A stretch of DNA of 64,000 nt from assembly GCA_016219015.1 (NCBI GenBank), contig JACRCL010000012.1:1-64000 (forward strand), read 5' to 3'. Below, piece after piece: positions 15,125-24,458 of this stretch. The position numbers were made by a program, and so were the translations under genes. The notes under the pieces are model-generated. The model ran no database searches. It had not been told where the DNA came from and saw nothing but the letters and a program-made list of their open reading frames with translations. This DNA is from Deltaproteobacteria bacterium (GTDB taxonomy: Bacteria > Desulfobacterota > GWC2-55-46). Positions within the stretch are counted from its first letter, which is position 1, and each line of letters begins with the position of its first letter.

Positions 15125-15625
15125 TTACTTGACCCGAACCATCTGATCCCTGAGGTTTGCTGGAACGTCATCCAAGAGCACTATATACAAATCGTTTGGA
15201 TTCAGCTTTCCGGTTGAGGGGTTCTTACTCAGTTCAGCATTGACCTTGTCCGGCGACAAGGTCCACATCGCTCCGGTAAGGGGATCGACGATAAACCAGC
15301 CTATCAGCCCGCCAAATACTATATTGCCGAGCAGATACCATCCACCGGGACCGCTCTTTATCGTGACAATTTGCTTTGAATAACCATCCTTTGCAATTTC
15401 TACAGTGTAATCCTTGCCATGAAAATATCCGTCCCCTTTCTGGAGAAGCACGGATGTTGGAGTTGTCCCCTTGAAGACCACCTGTCCATATTCGTCTTTA
15501 ATCAAAATCTGTGCGGAATCCGGGTTGCTGTTAATCCCGATAAGCTGATTCTTGCCAGCGATGATAGACGCGCACCCCGTTGATAAAAGCAATGCCATGA
15601 GGACTATGACTGAGATAATTCTCAT
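15125..15625 (-). CDS. Small lipoprotein with PEGA-like repeat
   Basis: A 166-residue lipoprotein: signal peptide MRIISVIVLMALLLSTGC with lipobox LLSTGC. The region after it (NSNPDSAQILIKDEYGQVVFKGTTPTSV) resembles PEGA-type surface-protein repeats. It is followed by a YTVEIAKDGYSKQIVTIKSG block and a hydrophobic stretch WYLLGNIVFGGLIGWFIVDPLTGAMW, possibly membrane-associated. This layout occurs in many small uncharacterised envelope lipoproteins. It has its own promoter and an AGAGGAG ribosome binding site; codons are AT-richer than in neighbouring genes. No specific function can be given. Confidence 0.75.
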   Translation of the reverse strand: MRIISVIVLMALLLSTGCASIIAGKNQLIGINSNPDSAQILIKDEYGQVVFKGTTPTSVLLQKGDGYFHGKDYTVEIAKDGYSKQIVTIKSGPGGWYLLGNIVFGGLIGWFIVDPLTGAMWTLSPDKVNAELSKNPSTGKLNPNDLYIVLLDDVPANLRDQMVRVK

Positions 15626-15663
15626 GTTTTATTTTACTCCTCTTTATTCTTTTACATTATCTA

Positions 15664-15691
15664 TTTATATCTAATAAACAAATTTTGTCAA
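15664..15691 (-). promoter_or_regulatory. Sigma-70-type promoter of the small lipoprotein gene
   Basis: TTGACA, 16-base spacer, TATAAA on the minus strand, in an AT-rich leader. Confidence 0.65.
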
Positions 15692-15799
15692 GCGCTGAAG
15701 TTTCGGTTGGTTACGGAACGAAAAACCCAACAATTCCGGCTGTCGATTTCATTTCAACACAATCTTCGAGCATCAAGCGAGCGAACGGAGGCGTGTGCG

Positions 15800-17506
15800 C
15801 TACGCCTTTTCGCTCAATATCAGCCTTACTGCGTTTGCAGTGTCGTTCATTTTTACCAGGCTGACCTTCCCGCCTCTACGCTCCTTCACCTCGACAAGCC
15901 CCTGCTTCAGGTTCTTCTCTCCGACCGTGACCCTTACGGGTATGCCGATTAAGTCGGCGTCCTTGAACTTCACCCCGGCCCTCTCGTCCCTGTCGTCGAG
16001 GAGCGTATCTATTCCCATGCCTATGAGCGAATCGTAAAGCCCCTCTGCCGCCTTTTTAACCTCTTCGTCGTTCACGTTCACGGGCACGACCTCGCACCCG
16101 AAGGGCGCGAGCGGCTTCGGCCATATTATCCCGAAGTCGTCATGGTTCTGCTCGATGGAAGCCGCGGCGGTCCTGCCGATTCCAATGCCATAGCAGCCCA
16201 TGATGAGGGGCCTTTCCTTGCCCGCCTCGTCGAGGAATGTAGCCCCCATGGAGACGCTGTACTTGGTCCCGAGCTTGAATATATGCCCGACCTCTATGCC
16301 CCTTTTTATGCCGAGGGTCCCGTTGCACCTCGGGCAGCCGTCTCCCTCGACGGCGTTCCTTATGTCGGCGTACCCGGCGCTGAAGTCCCTCTCAGGGTTG
16401 ACGTTGACGATGTGGGCGTCGGCCTCGTTCGCTCCGGTTACGCCGTTCTCGATATCCCTCACGCTGAAGTCCGCTATGACCCGCGCCTTGACGTTAACCG
16501 GCCCGGCAAAGCCGACGGGCGCTCCCGTGGCCTTCTTTACCGTCTCCTCGTCGGCGAGGCGGACAAAGGACGCGTCGAGCGCCCTCTTTAGCTTCATCTC
16601 GTTAAGGTCGAAGTCCCCCCTTACGAGCGCGGCCACTACTCCCTTGTCGGTCTCGTAGATGAGAGTCTTTATGAGCTTTTGGGGGGCGGCCTTTAAAAAT
16701 GCGCTTACTTCCTCTATCGTCTTTTTCCCCGGCGTGGACACCCTCTCGATAGTCCGGGGCTCTTCTTTCCGTGGCGCGGGCTGAGATGGCCTCACCTCGG
16801 CCCTCTCGACGTTCGCGGCGTAGGAACAGACCGAGCATGAGGCTATGGCGTCCTCTCCGGTATCGGCCAGCACCATGAACTCGTGCGAGAACCTCCCGCC
16901 TATTGCGCCGGTCTCCGCCTCCACGGCCCTGAACTCGAGCGAGCACCTCTCGAATATCCGGCTGTAGGTCCTGTGCATGTTCTGGTACTCGAGCTCGGCG
17001 CTCTCGTCGGTGGCGTGGAAGGAGTAGGCGTCCTTCATGACGAACTCCCTGCCCCTCATGAGGCCGAACCGCGGGCGTATCTCGTCCCTGAACTTCGTCT
17101 GTATCTGGTAGAGGTTAAGGGGCAGCTCCCTGTACGAGCGCACCTCCCTCCTTACCATGTCCGTTATGACCTCTTCGTGCGTGGGGCCGAGGCAGAATTC
17201 CCTGTCGTGCCTGTCGCGCACCCGCAGCAGTTCCTTGCCGTACTCATCCCACCTGCCGCTTTCCTTCCATAATTCGGCAGGGATGACCACGGGCATCTGT
17301 ACCTCCTGCGCCCCGGCGTTGTCCATTTCGCTCCGCACGATATCTTCAACGTTCCTTATGACGCGCAGGCCCATGGGCAGCAGGTTGTATATACCCGCCG
17401 CGACCTTCCTTATCATCCCCGCCCGTATCATCAGCTTCTGGCTTATCACGTCCGCGTCAGCCGGAGATTCCTTAAGCGTGGGCAGGAGCATCTTTGAGAA
17501 ACGCAT
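15800..17506 (-). CDS. proS: Prolyl-tRNA synthetase
   Basis: A 568-residue class II aminoacyl-tRNA synthetase of the bacterial type. Motif 1 lies around GLRVIRNVEDIVRSEMDNAGAQEV. Motif 2 is FRDEIRPRFGLMRGREFVMKD, and motif 3 is GIGIGRTAAASIEQ. Between motifs 2 and 3 is an editing insertion (about 225-395, with KLIKTLIYETDKGVVAALVRGDFDLNEMK shared with YbaK domains) that clears misacylated Ala-tRNAPro. The anticodon-binding domain closes the protein. The ATG agrees with the usual MRFSKMLLPTLKE start. It lies downstream of ppiD, separated by a terminator and repeats. Confidence 0.97.
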   Translation of the reverse strand: MRFSKMLLPTLKESPADADVISQKLMIRAGMIRKVAAGIYNLLPMGLRVIRNVEDIVRSEMDNAGAQEVQMPVVIPAELWKESGRWDEYGKELLRVRDRHDREFCLGPTHEEVITDMVRREVRSYRELPLNLYQIQTKFRDEIRPRFGLMRGREFVMKDAYSFHATDESAELEYQNMHRTYSRIFERCSLEFRAVEAETGAIGGRFSHEFMVLADTGEDAIASCSVCSYAANVERAEVRPSQPAPRKEEPRTIERVSTPGKKTIEEVSAFLKAAPQKLIKTLIYETDKGVVAALVRGDFDLNEMKLKRALDASFVRLADEETVKKATGAPVGFAGPVNVKARVIADFSVRDIENGVTGANEADAHIVNVNPERDFSAGYADIRNAVEGDGCPRCNGTLGIKRGIEVGHIFKLGTKYSVSMGATFLDEAGKERPLIMGCYGIGIGRTAAASIEQNHDDFGIIWPKPLAPFGCEVVPVNVNDEEVKKAAEGLYDSLIGMGIDTLLDDRDERAGVKFKDADLIGIPVRVTVGEKNLKQGLVEVKERRGGKVSLVKMNDTANAVRLILSEKA

Positions 17507-17529
17507 TCTATCTACCTCGATGGTTTGAT

Positions 17530-17558
17530 AAAAGAAAGGCCGGCTTTTCTTCCGGCCT
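17530..17558 (-). terminator. Terminator hairpin between ppiD and proS
   Basis: On the minus strand GGCCGG-aagaaaag-CCGGCC is followed by TTTCTTT. It lies after ppiD and the composite repeat and before the proS start, so proS is probably transcribed separately. Confidence 0.6.
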
Positions 17559-17560
17559 CC

Positions 17561-17724
17561 GGTTGCTGAAAAACTATTTTATCCTGTCATTCTGAGCGTG
17601 TGAGCCTAAGCCCTGAGCGAAGCGAAGGGGAAGAATCTCTGAGTTGATGAACTTTATAAGTTTAGATTCTTCGTCGCCTTGGGCTTCTCAGAATGACAAC
17701 TCTGGGGACTTTTTGGGCAGCCTG
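17561..17724. repeat. Composite element: R3 core inside R2-type ends
   Basis: Outer ends GGTTGCTGAAAAACT and GGGGACTTTTTGGGCAGCCTG match R2 ends. Between them (17586-17698) lies a full R3 palindrome, GTCATTCTGAGCGTGTG to CTCAGAATGAC. The right end touches the ppiD stop codon (TAA, 17725-17727). Confidence 0.75.
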
Positions 17725-19644
17725 TTAAAGCAGGTTCTCGTAGACCTTTATCTTCGCCTTCGCCCTGAGCCCTTCGATCCATTTATTGACCGCCTCGTCC
17801 TGCTTTTGGGCCAGCAGGCGCTCCTTTACCGCCTCTTTCCGAGCCTCGAAGCCGGACTCGTCGGCCTCCTCAGCCGATTTGAGCCTGAGTATGAAGAACC
17901 TGTTGTTCTGCGCGACTACCTCCGGGTAATAGGGCGCGGCAGGCGTGAGCTCGAAGATATTCTCCTTGTCGCCTGAAGGCGCGCCGACCTTTGGTATGAA
18001 GCCCTGCGCCTTCGTGAAATACCCGGTCTCCTCGACCTTGTATTTCTCTTTTTTCGCAAGCGTTGCCAGGTCCTCGCCCCCCTTGACCCTGCCGAGGAAC
18101 TCTGCCGCCGTCTTGCGGGCCGCCTCGTTAGCCTTCTCCATTACTACGACCGCCTTTACCTTCGCGGCGATAGCATTGTACTCGGGCACGCGGGGCTCGG
18201 TCTTTTCAACCGCCTTTATGATATATACGCCCTCTTCGGTCTCTATGGGCTTTGAGACCTCCCCGTTTTTCAGCGCGAACAGCTCGGCGCGCAGCGCCTC
18301 GTTCTTCATAAGCTCGTGCCTCTTGTCGGCCTCCGAGAGGAAATCGGTTGATACGGCCTTTACGTCCCTCTGCGCCGCCGCCTTTTTAAGCTCATCCACT
18401 GTTTTGGCGTTCTTGAATGCGTTCTCAAGGGAGGCGGCCGAATCGCGGGCCTGGATATGCGCCTTCTGGGTCGAAAGGAAGTTCCTTATCGTGGCGGACA
18501 CGTCCTTCAGGGGCTTCGGCCCGCCCTCTTTCTTGTCCTCCACGAGGATTATATGGAAGCCGAACTCTGTTTCGATCACGCCGCTCAGCTCCCCCTTCTT
18601 GAGCGCAAACGCCGTCTCCTCGAAGGGCTTTATCATTACGCCCTTCGGGAACCAGCCGAGGTCTCCGCCCTGTTTCGCTGAGCCGGGGTCCTGCGAATAG
18701 GCCTTAGCCAATTCCGAAAACTTCGCCCCGCCCTTTATCTTCGCGAGGACTTCCTCTATCTTTTTCCTCGCCTCGGCCTTCGCCTTTTCCTTGTCCTGGG
18801 CCTTCTCATCGGGCCTTACGAGGATATGGCGGGCCTTTACGGACGCCGGGGTCTCGAACTCCTTCGCGTTCTTGTCGTAGTATTCCTTTACCTCCGCGTC
18901 GCTGACCTTCGTCTTCCGGGCAAGGGCGTTAAAGTCGGCGTAGGCGTAAAACGCCTTGACCTTCGCAGTCGCCATGAACGCCGAGCCGTTCTTCTTCAGG
19001 TACTCTTTCGCCTCATCGTCGGTCGCCTTCATCGAACCGGCGAAGCGGGTGCCGTCCACGACCAAATAGCTCAGGTCCACCTTCCTGGCGTCCTTGACAT
19101 AAGACGCCTTCGCCTCCGCGTCTGATACCGAGACGTCCTTAACCGCGAGGTCGCGCATCTTGTTCGTGACGAGGTCCTCATGGACGCTCCTTTCGAAGTC
19201 CGCCGGGGTTATCCTGTTGCCGCTCAACAGCCTGAAGTAAAGGTCCTTGTCGAACGAGCCGTTCTGCGAGAAGGCCGGTATGGCCCTTATCGCGTCCTGC
19301 ACCTCCGCCTCGCTCACCCCTACCCCCTTCGCGCCGGCGTCCTTGAGGGCGAGCGCCCTGTTTATGAGTATGTCGAGCGTCCTCTGCCTCAGGTCGAGCT
19401 TGCGGGCGACCTCGTCCGTAAACTGTTCCTTGAATGTGTTCCTGTAATACTCAAGCTCTTTTTTATAAAGCGCGGCGTATTCCCTGACCGGGATATTCTG
19501 CCCGTCCACCGTGGCCACGGTGGAATTGTCCTGCCCCTTGTTGCCGCCGGGCCCGGCGCCCCAGAATATGAAGACGATTATTATCGCGGCGAACGCGCCG
19601 AGTATTATGACCGAATTACGCCTTTTCCTGATACTTTCGAGCAT
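17725..19644 (-). CDS. ppiD: Membrane-anchored peptidyl-prolyl isomerase/chaperone (PpiD/SurA type)
   Basis: A 639-residue periplasmic folding factor held in the inner membrane by one N-terminal helix (about 11-29, NSVIILGAFAAIIIVFIFW). Next comes a SurA-like N-domain (DGQNIPVREYAALYKKELEYYR, LDILINRAL). A complete parvulin domain (about 265-365) has VKARHILVRPDEKAQ, FSELAKAYSQDPGSAKQGGDLGWFPKG and FGFHIILVEDKKEG. A second, degenerate rotamase-like region follows (LKNGEVSKPIETEEGVYIIKAVE). The ATG at 19644 is chosen for its AAGGAGG ribosome binding site; an upstream in-frame start would add 21 residues. The stop TAA is followed directly by CAGGCTGCCCAAAAAG. Confidence 0.93.
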   Translation of the reverse strand: MLESIRKRRNSVIILGAFAAIIIVFIFWGAGPGGNKGQDNSTVATVDGQNIPVREYAALYKKELEYYRNTFKEQFTDEVARKLDLRQRTLDILINRALALKDAGAKGVGVSEAEVQDAIRAIPAFSQNGSFDKDLYFRLLSGNRITPADFERSVHEDLVTNKMRDLAVKDVSVSDAEAKASYVKDARKVDLSYLVVDGTRFAGSMKATDDEAKEYLKKNGSAFMATAKVKAFYAYADFNALARKTKVSDAEVKEYYDKNAKEFETPASVKARHILVRPDEKAQDKEKAKAEARKKIEEVLAKIKGGAKFSELAKAYSQDPGSAKQGGDLGWFPKGVMIKPFEETAFALKKGELSGVIETEFGFHIILVEDKKEGGPKPLKDVSATIRNFLSTQKAHIQARDSAASLENAFKNAKTVDELKKAAAQRDVKAVSTDFLSEADKRHELMKNEALRAELFALKNGEVSKPIETEEGVYIIKAVEKTEPRVPEYNAIAAKVKAVVVMEKANEAARKTAAEFLGRVKGGEDLATLAKKEKYKVEETGYFTKAQGFIPKVGAPSGDKENIFELTPAAPYYPEVVAQNNRFFILRLKSAEEADESGFEARKEAVKERLLAQKQDEAVNKWIEGLRAKAKIKVYENLL

Positions 19645-19815
19645 GAAAAAAACCTCCTTGAGTGTTGACCCTGTAATCAATATCACTGCAATTTCCGTCA
19701 AACTCATATAATAAAAAAAATCAGGGGGAAATTCAACTTTTTTATTATTTTCCCTTGCTATGGGGTTCGTTTTTCTGTTACTATTTTTGGATTAGGGCGA
19801 GCGTTTTTCCGTAAT

Positions 19816-19956
19816 GGGTGCCTCTAAAAATTAGGAATTTTTTCTGAAGTCAAGGAAGGTCGGAAATAAAAAGCGCAGCATATATGTAATATGTGAGCAT
19901 TTTTATTTTCGCCCTGACGCAGAGGTCGGGAAAAAGAACAATTTTTAGAGGCAGCC
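19816..19956 (+). repeat. R1 long-hairpin element
   Basis: Ends GGGTGCCTCTAAAAATT and AATTTTTAGAGGCAGCC; inner arms as in the other copies. Flanks read TAAT on the left and TAAC on the right. It fills the promoter region of mreB, ending 26 bases before its ATG. Confidence 0.9.
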
Positions 19957-19982
19957 TAACGTTTATCAGTTAAGGAGAGGAA

Positions 19983-21014
19983 ATGTTCAATTATATTCTT
20001 GGGCTGTTTTCAAACGACCTCGCGATCGACCTCGGCACGGCGTCCACGCTGATATACGTAAAGGGTAAAGGGATAGTGAGCAACGAGCCCTCTGTCGTGG
20101 CCGTGAAGAAGGACGGCAAGGGCAAACGGGTCCTGGCCGTCGGCAAGGAGGCCAAGGCCATGCTCGGGAGGACCCCGGGGAACATCGCGGCCATAAGGCC
20201 CCTGAAGGACGGCGTCATCGCGGACTTCGAAGTGACCGAAGAGATGCTCAAATACTTCATAACCAAGGTCCACAACCGCCGCCTGCTGGTAAGGCCCCGC
20301 ATAATAGTCGGCGTCCCCTCCGGCATAACGCAGGTCGAGAAAAGGGCGGTAAGGGAATCGGCCTACTCGGCAGGCGCGGCGGAGGTCTACCTCATAGAGG
20401 AGCCGATGGCCGCCGCCATAGGCGCGGGGTTGCCGATAACGGAGCCCTCGGGCAACATGATAGTAGACATAGGCGGAGGCACTTCCGAGATAGCCGTGAT
20501 ATCGCTCGCGGGCATAGTCCAGGCCAAATCGATAAGGATAGGCGGGGACAAGCTCGACGAGGTCATAGTCCAGTACATAAAGAGGAAGTACAACCTCTCC
20601 ATCGGCACCGGTGTGGCCGAGATAATAAAGATGACACTCGGGCTGCCGATGCCCGATGAGAGGAACCAGAAGCTCGAGATAAAGGGCTCGAACCTCATAA
20701 CGGGCATACCGACTACTCTGGAGATAGAATCCGGCGAGATAAGGGAGGCCCTGAACGAGCCCATCAACGCGCTCATCGAGGCCGTCAAGCACGTCCTTGA
20801 GACAACTCCCCCCGAGCTTGCCGCCGACCTCGTGGACAAGGGTATAGTCCTTGCCGGAGGCGGCGCGCTCCTTAAGAACCTCGATACGATATTAAGGGAA
20901 GAAACGCAGCTCCCCGTCACCATAGCCGACGACCCGCTCACCTGCGTGGTCAAGGGCGCGGGCAAGGTGCTCGACGAGATGAAGCTCTTGAGGGAGGTAA
21001 CCATCCCCAGCTGA
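19983..21014 (+). CDS. mreB: Rod-shape determining actin homologue MreB
   Basis: A 343-residue bacterial actin that forms membrane-associated filaments guiding lateral wall synthesis. Nucleotide-binding blocks: [20 protein letters not shown] (phosphate 1), [16 protein letters not shown] (phosphate 2) and [13 protein letters not shown] (adenosine). [14 protein letters not shown] and [13 protein letters not shown] are also typical. The N-terminal [13 protein letters not shown] is a short membrane-binding amphipathic segment. An AAGGAGAGG ribosome binding site precedes the ATG. First gene of mreB-mreC-mreD-mrdA-rodA, the elongasome operon. Confidence 0.98.
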   Translation: MFNYILGLFSNDLAIDLGTASTLIYVKGKGIVSNEPSVVAVKKDGKGKRVLAVGKEAKAMLGRTPGNIAAIRPLKDGVIADFEVTEEMLKYFITKVHNRRLLVRPRIIVGVPSGITQVEKRAVRESAYSAGAAEVYLIEEPMAAAIGAGLPITEPSGNMIVDIGGGTSEIAVISLAGIVQAKSIRIGGDKLDEVIVQYIKRKYNLSIGTGVAEIIKMTLGLPMPDERNQKLEIKGSNLITGIPTTLEIESGEIREALNEPINALIEAVKHVLETTPPELAADLVDKGIVLAGGGALLKNLDTILREETQLPVTIADDPLTCVVKGAGKVLDEMKLLREVTIPS

Positions 21015-21066
21015 TCCCTTTGCAAGGCGTCCCCAAACCACCCTGCTTCCTTAAAGGCTTTCTCTG

Positions 21067-21918
21067 ATGCGCTCGGAACGAAAAGTAGTATCCTTTCTGA
21101 AAAAAAACCAGATCGTGCTGGCATCCCTCGTACTCGCCTTGTTCTCGCTCCACCTCGCCCTTACGGACAGGAAAGAAGTGGCGAGGGGCTTTATCCTCAA
21201 AGAGGTGCTCTCCATAACCGTCACCCCCATGCAGCGGCTCGTCCTTGCCGCGAGCAACGGGGCCGCGAGAGTATGGTCGGGCTATATCTACCTTGCCGGC
21301 GTAAAAGAAGAGAACGACAGCTTGAAGGGCGCGGTATCAAGCCTCCAGGAAGAGAACAACAGGCTTAAGGAGGAGGTCATCCTCAACAACAGGCTCCGCG
21401 AGCTGCTGGCCCACAAGGAGGCCCTCCAGTTCAAGACGGTGGCCGCCTCCATAACCGGCTTCAGCATGGACCGCTGGGCGCGGACGGTCACCATCAACAA
21501 GGGACTCGCCGAAGGCATAAAAAAGGACCTGGCGGTCATAAGCCCGGAAGGCGTCATAGGCAAGACCATCGAGGTCAACAGGCACACGTCGCGCGTGATC
21601 CTCGCCACGGACCTGAGGTCCGACATAGACGCCCTCGTGCAGAGGACCCGGGTAAAGGGGGTCATCGAGGGGAGCGGCACCGAGGACCTTATATTCAAGT
21701 ACATAAGGCAGGTCGATAACGTCCAGGCGGGCGACGTCGTGGTGACCTCGGGCCTGTCGGGCGTATTCCCTAAGGGGCTCGTGGTAGGCGAGATAACCAG
21801 GGTAGAGAAGGGCAAGGACAACTTCTTCAAATACGTCGAAGTGCGGCCGAAGGCGGAGGTCCGCAAGATCGAAGAGGTCCTCGTAGTCACGGAGACAGGC
21901 TTTTTCGAGGAGGAGTGA
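21067..21918 (+). CDS. mreC: Rod shape-determining protein MreC
   Basis: A 283-residue bitopic inner-membrane protein with a transmembrane helix at about 15-33. It is followed by a coiled coil (about 78-115, KEENDSLKGAVSSLQEENNRLKEEV) and the MreC beta-barrel domain, with VTINKGLAEGIKKDLAVISPEGVIGKT, ILATDLRSDIDALVQRT and GDVVVTSGLSGVFPKGLVVGEI. It bridges MreB filaments with PBP2/RodA in the periplasm. It lies 52 bases after mreB and 81 before mreD in the same operon. Confidence 0.96.
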   Translation: MRSERKVVSFLKKNQIVLASLVLALFSLHLALTDRKEVARGFILKEVLSITVTPMQRLVLAASNGAARVWSGYIYLAGVKEENDSLKGAVSSLQEENNRLKEEVILNNRLRELLAHKEALQFKTVAASITGFSMDRWARTVTINKGLAEGIKKDLAVISPEGVIGKTIEVNRHTSRVILATDLRSDIDALVQRTRVKGVIEGSGTEDLIFKYIRQVDNVQAGDVVVTSGLSGVFPKGLVVGEITRVEKGKDNFFKYVEVRPKAEVRKIEEVLVVTETGFFEEE

Positions 21919-21999
21919 CGCCTCCTTTCCTTTATGTCCGAAAAATTTTTCAGCCGCTGTCCGGCCCCCTGAGACCGTTCTGAAAGAAAAGACCCGTAG

Positions 22000-22488
22000 A
22001 TGAAAGAATTCCTTGTATTCGTCCCTTTAACCGTAATCTTTCTGGCGATAAAGAGCACGCTCTTCGTGAACTTCCCGCTGCCGGACCTCCCGCTCATCAT
22101 AGTGTTCTACATGGGATACAGGAGGGCGTCGCTGGAAGGTGTGCTCCTCGCCTTCGCGCTGGGCTACCTCGATGACGCCTTCAACGGCAGCATCATCGGC
22201 TCCACGTCATTCGCCCTCACCTCGATATTCCTTGCGATATTCCTGCTCTCGAAAAAGGTCCAGTTCTCGACCCCGGCCCTGAGGGCCGGAGGCGTGGGGG
22301 CCGCCGCTCTCGTAAAGGGCGTCCTCTCCTACGCGGTATTAAGGCTCACGAACGTGGACGTCTACTTCTTCACGCACGTGGTCCTCCACGCCGTCATAAC
22401 CGGCGCCCTCGCCACCCCCGTCATCACGGGCCTGCAAAAGCTGACCATCTACGTAAGCCCGCACACGTTCAAGGACAAAGAGAATTGA
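22000..22488 (+). CDS. mreD: Rod shape-determining protein MreD
   Basis: A 162-residue polytopic membrane protein with about five hydrophobic segments (FVPLTVIFLAIKSTLFV, LPLIIVFYMGYR, SFALTSIFLAIFLL and others). It has the family features of a short first helix and YLDDAFNG after the third segment. It works with MreC in the elongasome and regulates PBP2. Its last codon and stop overlap the TTG start of the PBP2 gene (TTGA), so the two are translationally coupled. Confidence 0.93.
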   Translation: MKEFLVFVPLTVIFLAIKSTLFVNFPLPDLPLIIVFYMGYRRASLEGVLLAFALGYLDDAFNGSIIGSTSFALTSIFLAIFLLSKKVQFSTPALRAGGVGAAALVKGVLSYAVLRLTNVDVYFFTHVVLHAVITGALATPVITGLQKLTIYVSPHTFKDKEN

Positions 22489-24458
22489 GCAATTATTTCA
22501 AAAACAAGGAGCCGAAGGAGTACAAGGGGCGGATATTCTTCTCCAGCGTGCTGGCCGTGGCGGCGTTCTTCCTGCTGGCCGTGAGGTTCTGGTACCTGCA
22601 GGTAAAGGAGAGCCAGCACTACAGGGAGCTGTCGCTCAACAACTCAACGCGTCTGGTGAAGGCCCCGGCGCCCAGGGGCGTCATATACGACCGGCTCGGT
22701 ATAAAGATAGCCGAGAACAGGCCCGGCTTCGACCTCTACCTCGTGCCCGAGGACGTCAAGGACTGGGCGATGACCAAGGAGATGCTTAACAGGCTCATAG
22801 GCGTGACCGAGGACGAGGTCGACGAAAAGCTCGAAAGGTCGAAGGGCCGCCCGCCTTTCCAGGCCGTCCCCCTGAAGGAAGACCTCTCGTGGGACGAGAC
22901 CGTGAAAATAGAGGCTTACAAGTTCGAGATACCCGGCATAATACTCGACGTATCCCCGAAGCGGTCTTACATATTCAGCGAGGCCACGGCCCACCTGCTG
23001 GGCTACCTCGGCGAGATCAGCGAAAAGGAGCTTAAAGACGCCGAGGCCTCGGGCGGGAGGAAGTACGCCCCCGGCGACCTCATAGGCAAATACGGGATCG
23101 AAAAGTCGTTCGAGGAAGACCTCAAAGGTGTAGACGGCGGCAAGGAGGTCGAGGTGGACGCGCTCGGGCGCAAGATCCGGGTCGTCAACTGGAACGCGCC
23201 CTACCCGGGCAACGAGATGAAGATGACCATTGACATAAAGACCCAGGTCGCGGCGTGGGCAGCCCTGAAGGACAAGGTCGGCGCGGCCGTGGCCATAGAC
23301 CCCAAAACCGGCAAGGTGCTCGCCATGGTCAGCACCCCGACCTTCGACCCGAACGCGCTCTCCACGGGCATCTCCAGGGACGAATGGAAGGACCTTATCG
23401 AAAACCCGCTCAACATCCTCAATAACAGGGCGATACAGGGCCTCTACCCGCCGGCCTCCACCTTCAAGCCCATCCACGCGGCCGCGGCGCTCGAGGCGAA
23501 GGTCATAACCCCCGAGACGAAGATATTCTCCGGCCCTTCGTTCTGGTACGCGGGCAGGGCGTACAGGGACTGGAAGGAGGAGGGCCACGGCATAATAAAC
23601 GTCCACAGGGCCATAGTGGAATCGTCCGATACCTTCTTCTACCAGGTCGGCCTCAGGCTCGGCATCGACAGATTGTCGAGCTACGTAAAGACTTTCGGGT
23701 TCGGGCAGAAGACCGGCATACCGCTCCTGAACGAGAAATCCGGGCTCGTGCCCTCCCCGGAGTGGAAGCGGAAGGCGTACGGGGTGCAGTGGTACGAGGG
23801 TGAGACCATCTCGGTGTCCGTCGGGCAGGGGTACATGCTCACGACCCCTTTGCAGCTCGCCAACGCCTACGCGGCCATAGCCAACGGCGGCACCATATAC
23901 AAGCCCCAGCTTATAGAAGCGATATCGACCCCCGAAGGCAAGGTACTGAAGACCTTCCAGCCCGAGACGAAGGGCAGGCTCGGGGTCTCGGAGGCGACGC
24001 TCGGCTACGTGAAGGACGGGCTATTCGGGGTCGTCCACGAGGACGGCGGTACGGCCCACTTCCTCAAGGCGAGCAACTTGAGGATCGCCGGCAAGACCGG
24101 CACGGCCCAGGTCGCCAGGCTGATAAAAAGGACGAAGAACATACAGTCGATAGCGTACAAGTACCGCGACCACGCGTGGTTCGCCGGGTTCGCGCCTTTC
24201 GAGGACCCGAAGATAGCCGTGGCCGTGATAGTCGAGCACGGCGGGTTCGGCGCGAGCGCGGCCGCGCCGGTGGCGCGCGAGCTCTTTAAGGCCTACCTCG
24301 AGACGATCGAGGGGCCGGTAAAGGAGACCCCGAAGGTATTGACCGTATCGGCCCCGGGCAGTCCGGCGGAGCCGAAGGCCCCCGGCGCCCCCGTGGGTGC
24401 CGCGGTTTCCACGGCCCCTCCGGCACCTCCGGCAGAGACGGAAGGCATATATGATTGA
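22485..24458 (+). CDS. mrdA: Penicillin-binding protein 2 (elongasome transpeptidase)
   Basis: A 657-residue class B PBP that cross-links lateral-wall peptidoglycan. It has one transmembrane helix (about 20-40), a pedestal domain (about 55-240, LVKAPAPRGVIYDRLGIKIAENRPG) and a transpeptidase. The active-site motifs are PPASTFKP (Ser), SSD and KTGTAQVA. The C-terminal tail of about 45 residues is rich in Pro and Ala, unstructured, and unusually long. Translation probably starts at TTG 22485, overlapping the mreD stop; no ATG is near. It overlaps rodA by eight bases at the other end. Confidence 0.96.
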   Translation: MSNYFKNKEPKEYKGRIFFSSVLAVAAFFLLAVRFWYLQVKESQHYRELSLNNSTRLVKAPAPRGVIYDRLGIKIAENRPGFDLYLVPEDVKDWAMTKEMLNRLIGVTEDEVDEKLERSKGRPPFQAVPLKEDLSWDETVKIEAYKFEIPGIILDVSPKRSYIFSEATAHLLGYLGEISEKELKDAEASGGRKYAPGDLIGKYGIEKSFEEDLKGVDGGKEVEVDALGRKIRVVNWNAPYPGNEMKMTIDIKTQVAAWAALKDKVGAAVAIDPKTGKVLAMVSTPTFDPNALSTGISRDEWKDLIENPLNILNNRAIQGLYPPASTFKPIHAAAALEAKVITPETKIFSGPSFWYAGRAYRDWKEEGHGIINVHRAIVESSDTFFYQVGLRLGIDRLSSYVKTFGFGQKTGIPLLNEKSGLVPSPEWKRKAYGVQWYEGETISVSVGQGYMLTTPLQLANAYAAIANGGTIYKPQLIEAISTPEGKVLKTFQPETKGRLGVSEATLGYVKDGLFGVVHEDGGTAHFLKASNLRIAGKTGTAQVARLIKRTKNIQSIAYKYRDHAWFAGFAPFEDPKIAVAVIVEHGGFGASAAAPVARELFKAYLETIEGPVKETPKVLTVSAPGSPAEPKAPGAPVGAAVSTAPPAPPAETEGIYD

